64,000 nt of DNA. It comes from Acanthacorydalis orientalis (lineage: Eukaryota > Arthropoda > Insecta > Megaloptera > Corydalidae). This document shows, piece by piece, positions 61,000 to 64,000 of the stretch. The first letter of the stretch is position 1, and each line of letters begins with the position of its first letter. The translations under genes were made by a program, and so were the position numbers. A model generated the notes under the pieces. The model searched no databases. It worked only from the letters and a program-made list of their open reading frames with translations, and was not told where the DNA came from. The DNA lies in the NCBI GenBank assembly GCA_034766995.1, contig CM068315.1, forward strand, positions 6,233,454 to 6,297,453, given 5' to 3'.

Positions 61000-61180
61000 A
61001 CAACAAAGAAGTGTTTATGGTTTGTGGGATAAAAAAGTCAATAAATGTTTATTGAACATTTTTGATTGTTTCTTGTGCAAATTTCAATTATAACGCCATC
61101 AGTTCTCAAAACATTTAAGTAAAAAAAAACCTTCGAATTCTTTTCGGAAATAATTTGTTTTTGAAAGTGAATTCAGTCAC
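61000..61180. repeat. Dispersed inverted-repeat family, copy D
   Basis: Contains ATTGAACATTTTTGATTGTT, TCTTGTGCAAATTTCAATTA and CATCAGTTCTCAAAAC as in copies B and C, and ends GTTTTTGAAAGTGAATTCAG as in copy C. Confidence 0.5.
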
Positions 61181-61193
61181 AGTTCTGAGACGG

Positions 61194-61195
<2 letters not shown>

Positions 61196-61238
<43 letters not shown>
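61196..61238. repeat. (TA)n array, about 43 bp
   Basis: Pure TA run between copy D and the second 200-bp direct repeat. Confidence 0.95.
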
Positions 61239-61245
<7 letters not shown>

Positions 61246-61406
61246 ATCTACCTTGTACAAACCTCGGGTTTATACTAAAATCTCATGGTCCCACTGTTCC
61301 ATTTAATATAATTATATCTTTTACAAATATTAGACAATAATCCCCTGATTATTGAAAAACAGTAAAATTTATTTTATTATATAGCAAAATCAAAGTTATA
61401 CGCTAT

Positions 61407-61610
61407 AATATGGTAATGGTATTGATCCGAGGTCCAAGCCTTGGCTTTTTAGCCGGTTTTGAAAGGAAGACAGGAGTATATCTGACATCTATTTATATAT
61501 TGACTTCATTTCTTTATTAACTTCATTTCAGTGACCAGGAAAAAATTTCAAAATACCTAGTACTCTTAGTATGTATAACAATCAAAAGTACAGTGATATC
61601 TAATTAACTT
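61407..61610. repeat. 200-bp direct repeat, copy 2
   Basis: Matches 60757-60955 from ATGGTAATGGTATTGA to CAGTGATATCTAATTA with about ten differences. The flanks of the two copies differ on both sides, so this is a dispersed pair rather than a tandem array. Confidence 0.85.
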
Positions 61611-62164
61611 TCTTTTAACTTAATTTTTTTTCTACGAACTTTTTAAAAATATCCAACGGATTGCACATAACTATTGAGTACCGTGGTGTACGAGGTAAAT
61701 TTGAATTTATTGTTGTATTAAAACTTTAATATGTTCATTATAAATAAAGAAAAAATCGCAGCGCGAGTATAAGTATTAAAAAGAACCATTATACTGTAAT
61801 ATTTATAGCAGCATACATTTCATTTACGATGTTATACATAAAGCAGATGAAGAAGTACCATATACTATGATTTTTATTTTACTGAAAACTTTGTAATTAT
61901 GTTGCAGAAAAGATAAACAGACTAGAGATTGTAGGTCAAACAATTTTTACATTATTATTTTTTTTTAAATTCTTTACCAAATTCAATTAATACTCATATA
62001 TAATTATTGAAGATTGTGCAAGTCATTTGTGTCCTTCTGTAACAAAAAATACCCGCACAGAACATTAATATGGCATAAAAAAGTAGGTACTAAAATGATA
62101 TACACAAAACATATTTCAAATATGATTCACTATAAGTGATTATAAATATGAATTATATATACTT

Positions 62165-62213
<49 letters not shown>

Positions 62214-62361
62214 CAATTATTTCCTGTCCATTAAATTTCATTTTTTTATAACACGCATTTTAAATTGACTCATTCAGATATACACCAATTTCTCAAAAGC
62301 ACAACTTCTTATAATTGTATTGTAATCTTTATTTATTGCAAAATGTCTTTATATTGATACT

Positions 62362-62408
<47 letters not shown>

Positions 62409-62816
62409 TATTGCGTTTGAAGAAATTTATGTGCATAAATAAAAAAAATGATTTGTTTTTTTGCAATTCTTTATATATGCTGGTCTATAATTTCAAATTT
62501 GATTGTCAAAAAAGTTTAATTTGGATAACTAGAGTGAACTATATAATCAATATTGTCATTTCTGTTAAATTTCTGACAATTTTTCATAATATTCAATTTG
62601 TTAATTATTTATTTTTTTAAATTTATTTTTAGATCTTATTTATTAGGTCTTTGCTCACAAAAAAAAACTTAATCGAAACCATATCAAAACCTATACGTAC
62701 TTTAAAACTATATTCAAATCAAAAGTGTTTAGTGTCTGAATTAGTCTCTTCTATATAATTGTAATTACTTTCTATCAAAAATTTCTTGATCTAAATTTGA
62801 GAAAATAGAAAAAGTT

Positions 62817-62871
<55 letters not shown>
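61611..62871. other. AT-rich spacer with three (TA)n arrays
   Basis: TA arrays at 62167-62211, 62365-62408 and 62821-62871, the last running into the mariner end. No gene; the 101-codon frame at 62315-62620 is built on a TA array. Confidence 0.45.
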
Positions 62872-62875
<4 letters not shown>

Positions 62876-63691
62876 GAGCGATAGAGAATCATGGTAAAAA
62901 CGCAAGTTAAACAGCGTTTATTGAAAAAATCGATTTTTTTTCTCAATATTGTCTCCATTGAGGGCTATACACTTGGTCTAGTGAGTCTGCAAAATATACA
63001 TTAACAGTGGTGATGACATTCACATTCAATGAGAATTTTTTCCCACTGAGCCAAATTTTCAAGTTTGGGAAGAGGAATAAGTTACACGAGGCCAAGTCCG
63101 GAGAATAGGGTAGATGAGGAATCAATTCGAAGCCTAATTCGTGCAATTTAGCCATTGCGACGGTCGATTTGTGGTACGGCGCGTTGTCCTGATGAAAGAG
63201 AATTTTTTTGTCCGCCAATCTTAACCGTTTTGTTACAGCCCTCCTTCAAACGGTTCAATAATATTGCATATAGGCTCCTGTTATCGTTTTTCCCTTCGTT
63301 AAGTAATCGATCAGGATGATTCCTCGCGAATCCCAAAAAACGGTAGCCATCACCTTCTCAGTTGACAAAACGGGTTTCGCCTTCTTCGGTGCACTTTCAC
63401 CAGTCGTTGTCCACTGCTTTGAATGCTATTTCGACTCAGATGTGTAGTGGTGGATCCATGTTTCATCCATGGTGACGAATCGACGCAAAAAGTCTTGCTC
63501 GTTTTTTTACATTTTTGCGGTAACTACTATAATGCTCTGTTCAAACATCTGTAGAATGTGAACAACGCGTTGCTTTTGGCAGAAATTTCATCTGTGCTAG
63601 TTTGAAAAGTGACACTTAATAGACGTGACATTACCAAATGATTGGTGGCGCCATATCATCGAAATTTACCGAACTTATCAAATGACCCCTG
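62872..63691 (-). mobile_element. Irritans-type mariner deletion derivative (about 820 bp)
   Basis: Embedded in TA arrays on both sides. Minus-strand remnants in order: VTMDETWIHHYTSESK (first Asp), KVMATVFWDSRGII, then a frameshift, ADKKILFHQDNAPYHKS (second Asp), MAKLHELGFELIPHLPYSPD and LASCNLFLFPN. The residue 34 positions after the second Asp is Asn, codon at 63083-63081 (AAC in place of GAC), so the triad is broken. The DNA-binding N-terminus is missing. Same layout as 47711-48528. Confidence 0.88.
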
Positions 63692-63722
63692 TATATATAT
63701 ATATACATACATACATACGTAC

Positions 63723-63781
<59 letters not shown>
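63692..63781. repeat. (TA)n array, about 90 bp
   Basis: A TA run with a CATACATACGTACACA interruption, then about 57 bp of pure TA, starting at the mariner end. Confidence 0.95.
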
Positions 63782-63785
<4 letters not shown>

Positions 63786-64000
63786 TAGATGGAGTGAACA
63801 TTTTGCCCAATATATTTTTTTTAATTTAACAACTAAACTATTTCTTAAGTTCGTTTAAGAAATACTTTTTCAATTTTTTTATTTTTTGGAGCTGTTTAGT
63901 AAATGAAAACTTGAAGTATTTCAAATCATAAATCAATGATCTACAGCTGACATACTCTTTTGCCACATATCATACCTCATTTTCAAATCTAAAAGGGACA
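63782..64000. other. AT-rich end of the window
   Basis: Nothing recognised. Confidence 0.4.

Overview
This window is very AT-rich nuclear DNA from an insect. The evidence is a multi-exon Megator/Tpr nucleoporin gene with GT-AG introns, a PDGF/VEGF-type growth-factor gene, at least four kinds of mariner element, a piggyBac-type transposase, hAT and RTE remnants, and dozens of (TA)n arrays. No order can be fixed from sequence alone; Hymenoptera is plausible but unproven. Region by region: 207-11047 (+) holds a complete Megator/Tpr gene of ten coding exons, about 2421 residues. Intron 1 carries two tiny TTAA-flanked palindromic elements. 11048-17242 is AT-rich spacer with one member of a dispersed inverted-repeat family. 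17243-20644 (-) is a two-exon secreted cystine-knot factor (Pvf-like, 151 aa). Its 2.9-kb intron contains a possible TTAA element, a GC-richer block and a mariner fragment. From about 20.7 kb to the end I find no confident host coding gene. That part is a mosaic of decayed transposons, (TA)n arrays and local duplications. One well-framed exon-like segment at 40334-40402 hints that a host gene with long introns may cross it. Mobile elements: mellifera-like mariners (22.8 and 31.4 kb), cecropia-type mariners (18.98, 28.8, 36.06 and 53.76 kb; the last has only two evident lesions), irritans-type deletion derivatives (45.7, 47.7 and 62.9 kb), another mariner whose N-terminal region is replaced by a (TA)n tract (29.2 kb), a deleted piggyBac (37.7 kb), further TTAA-flanked elements (0.8, 1.8, 17.7, 23.9 and 44.1 kb), hAT elements (33.4, 50.2 and 56.3 kb) and an RTE tail (25.97 kb). 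Two patterns stand out. First, (TA)n arrays sit exactly at the ends of many mariners and of the RTE fragment, and lie inside several other elements. Second, three separate local tandem duplications (40.5-41.7, 48.5-49.3 and 58.9-60.0 kb) have (TA)n at their unit junctions. This suggests that TA arrays act both as insertion targets and as recombination points in this genome.
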